This document shows positions 4,790 to 6,284 of a stretch of DNA of 6,284 bases, piece by piece. The stretch's first letter is position 1. Each line of letters starts with the position of its first letter. The notes beneath the pieces were generated by a model, which saw only the letters and a list, made by a program, of their open reading frames with translations, did no database searches and was not told where the DNA came from. Both the position numbers and the translations under genes were made by a program. This DNA is from an uncultured Synechococcus sp. (GTDB lineage: Bacteria > Cyanobacteriota > Cyanobacteriia > PCC-6307 > Cyanobiaceae): NCBI GenBank assembly GCA_937975655.1, contig CALJTZ010000393.1, forward strand, positions 1 through 6,284, given 5' to 3'.

Positions 4790-6058
4790 ATGCCCGGCCG
4801 TCTGCTGGTTCTGAGCAACGGCCACGGGGAAGACCTGATCGCCCTGCGGGTGTTGCTGGCCCTGCACCAGCGGTGCCCGCAGCTGGAGCTGGCGGTGTTG
4901 CCCCTGGTGGGGGAGGGCTCGGCGTTCGCAGCGGCGGAGCAGGCCGGGGCGCTGCGCCGCATCGGACCTAGGCGTGAGCTGCCGAGCGGTGGCTTCAGCA
5001 ATCAGAGCCTGACGGGCTTGCTGCGGGATCTGGCGGCCGGTGTGGTGGGGCTGAGCTGGCGCCAGTGGCGGCTTGTGCGGCGCTGGGGGCAGCGTGGCGA
5101 TCCCGTGCTGGCGGTGGGCGATCTCCTGCCCCTGCTGCTGGCCTGGGGCAGCGGCGCTCCTTATGGCTTCATTGGCACCCCCAAGAGCGATTACACCTGG
5201 CGGAGTGGTCCTGGCTCGGCGGGGCTGGCCGCTCTGTACCACCGCCTCAAGGGCAGCGAATGGGACCCCTGGGAATGGGCCTTGATGGGGCGAGCCCGTT
5301 GCCGGCTGGTGGCCCTGCGCGATGGCCTCACGGCCAGGGGGTTGCAGCGCCATGGCGTGAGGGCCCTGGCTCCGGGCAATCCGATGATGGATGGCCTGGA
5401 GGCCCTCCCCCTGCCAGCGGCCTTGGCGAACCACCGTCGGCTGGTGTTGCTGGGCGGCAGCCGGATGCCCGAGGCCCTTGGCAATCTCGAGCGCCTGCTG
5501 CTGGCCCTCGATCCCTGGGCGCTCCAGCCGCCAGGGGAGCCTCAGGCCTCTGGGTTGCTGGTGCTGGCTCCCACCGGTTCACGGCCCAGCCCTGAGGAAT
5601 GGCAGCCGCTGTTGCGGCGCCTCGGCTACGAGCCGGCCCCCATCTCGGATGGCACAGGGGCGCAGGCGGCCTGGAGCCGGGGGGCTGTGCTGCTGCTAAT
5701 CGGCAGTGGTGGGTTTGGCCGTTGGGCCAGCTGGGGCGAGGTGGGAGTGGCCGCAGCCGGCACGGCCACCGAGCAGTTGGTGGGGCTTGGCGTGCCCTGT
5801 CTGTCGCTGCCGGGGCCTGGGCCCCAGTTCAAAGTGGGCTTTGCCCAGCGGCAGAGCCGTCTGCTGGGTGGGGCTGTGGGGGTTTGCCGCAGTGGTGCAG
5901 AGCTGGCAGACCGGCTGGAGCTGCTGTTGCGGGAGCCTCCCCTGCGCGGTGCCTTGGGCAGGATCGGCCGCCGGCGCATGGGCCCGGCGGGTGGCAGTGC
6001 TGCCCTGGCGGCGCTGGTGCAGCAGCGGCTGGTGGAGGCCGCCAACGCCGCGGGATGA
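4790..6058 (+). CDS. Lipid-A-disaccharide synthase-related protein (LpxB-like glycosyltransferase)
   Basis: A 422-residue protein related to LpxB, the GT-B glycosyltransferase of lipid A synthesis, but of the separate cyanobacterial/Deinococcus type (I recall TIGR03492) whose substrate is not established. Motifs: SNGHGED (9-15) in the first Rossmann half, close to the start of the acceptor domain; AVGD (108-111); FIGTPKSDY (127-135); PGNPMMDGL (195-203); and GTATEQLVGLGVPCLSLPGPGPQF (324-347 region), which matches the donor-sugar loop of this fold. ATG 4790 is chosen because SNGHGED then lies near the N terminus; the frame stays open upstream to 4733 but that would start inside the tRNA. It is very GC-rich (46 of 60 bases in line 5401-5460). 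Likely acts at the inner membrane face on a lipid or sugar-nucleotide substrate (inference). The next gene starts 31 bases later, probably in one transcript. Confidence 0.85.
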   Translation: MPGRLLVLSNGHGEDLIALRVLLALHQRCPQLELAVLPLVGEGSAFAAAEQAGALRRIGPRRELPSGGFSNQSLTGLLRDLAAGVVGLSWRQWRLVRRWGQRGDPVLAVGDLLPLLLAWGSGAPYGFIGTPKSDYTWRSGPGSAGLAALYHRLKGSEWDPWEWALMGRARCRLVALRDGLTARGLQRHGVRALAPGNPMMDGLEALPLPAALANHRRLVLLGGSRMPEALGNLERLLLALDPWALQPPGEPQASGLLVLAPTGSRPSPEEWQPLLRRLGYEPAPISDGTGAQAAWSRGAVLLLIGSGGFGRWASWGEVGVAAAGTATEQLVGLGVPCLSLPGPGPQFKVGFAQRQSRLLGGAVGVCRSGAELADRLELLLREPPLRGALGRIGRRRMGPAGGSAALAALVQQRLVEAANAAG

Positions 6059-6072
6059 TGGGGGGTGAGCCC

Positions 6073-6101
6073 ATGCCCGCACCCGTTCGATGCCCGCACC
6101 C
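6073..6101 (+). repeat. 17-bp tandem duplication that doubles a start codon
   Basis: ATGCCCGCACCC occurs at 6073-6084 and again at 6090-6101, with GTTCG between. The first ATG sits 3 bases behind a GGGGGGTGAG ribosome-binding-like stretch (6060-6069) but its frame stops after 15 codons; the second opens the real gene. Confidence 0.8.
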
Positions 6102-6284
6102 CAGGACAAGGACTTCGTGACGGCCTGCGGGCGGCTGGCCAGCCAGCTGAGCATCAGCATCGCCTCGGCCCGCCGCAAGGTGGATCTGGTGGCCGCGAGG
6201 GAAGGGGTGCGCGACGCCGATGGCCGCCTGTTGATTGCCCAGCGGTTGCTGCTGGAATCCCAGGGGGTGAGCGCCGAATCCCGC
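6090..6284 (+). CDS. Unknown protein, N-terminal 65 residues (cut by window end)
   Basis: The frame from ATG 6090 is open to the window edge. I do not recognise the family. The visible part is soluble and probably helical: a helix-like stretch LASQLSISIASARRKVDLVAA (about 16-36) and another around LLIAQRLLLES (47-57), with no signal peptide or membrane segment. The ATG is the only start available because an in-frame TGA lies at 6066-6068. A ribosome-binding-like GGTGAG is 21 bases away, too far for this ATG but well placed for the duplicated ATG at 6073 in another frame. The 31-base gap and shared strand suggest an operon with the LpxB-related gene, so a role linked to envelope metabolism is possible but unproven. 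Confidence 0.6.
   Translation, partial: MPAPQDKDFVTACGRLASQLSISIASARRKVDLVAAREGVRDADGRLLIAQRLLLESQGVSAESR

Noticed and set aside
5599..6120. Open frame overlapping the LpxB-related gene in another plus frame
   Set aside because: Gly/Ala/Trp-rich shadow translation; the LpxB-like frame has clear motifs across the same stretch.

Overview
The window looks like picocyanobacterial DNA (Synechococcus/Cyanobium type). The support is a GC-rich background, a plant-chloroplast-like aldo/keto reductase, a cyanobacterial-type LpxB-related glycosyltransferase, small cyanobacterial-style hypothetical proteins, and no copy of the HIP1 octamer seen by eye. The first ~130 bases are an exception: they encode the C-terminal part of MurC in a form that reads as betaproteobacterial.

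Layout. 1-1056 (minus): aldo/keto reductase whose last ~40 residues are replaced in frame by MurC sequence, open at the window edge. 1055-1824 (plus): a four-cysteine mini-protein and an exported six-cysteine protein, probably co-transcribed. 1825-2065: spacer with short GTGCCGCC repeats. 2066-4365 (plus): a lower-GC regulator cluster made of a ribbon-helix-helix protein and two tandem LysR-like paralogs, both apparently starting at TTG. 4392-4408: probable two-way terminator. 4408-4539 (minus): tiny exported protein. 4676-4746 (minus): tRNA-Cys(GCA). 4790-6058 (plus): LpxB-related protein, followed at 6090 by an unknown gene that runs off the window.

How it fits together. The flanks look like ordinary housekeeping and conserved cyanobacterial genes. 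The middle (about 1.9-4.4 kb) is accessory in character: three DNA-binding-type genes in a row, lower GC in the first two, a gene duplication, and short sequences matching the tRNA-Cys 3' end on its left side. No integrase, transposase, CRISPR array or toxin gene is visible. The strongest oddities are the AKR-MurC chimera at the left edge, the LysR-like tandem pair, a perfect 11-bp-arm hairpin inside the end of the second paralog, and a 17-bp duplication that doubles the start codon of the last gene. I see no convincing new multi-gene system.
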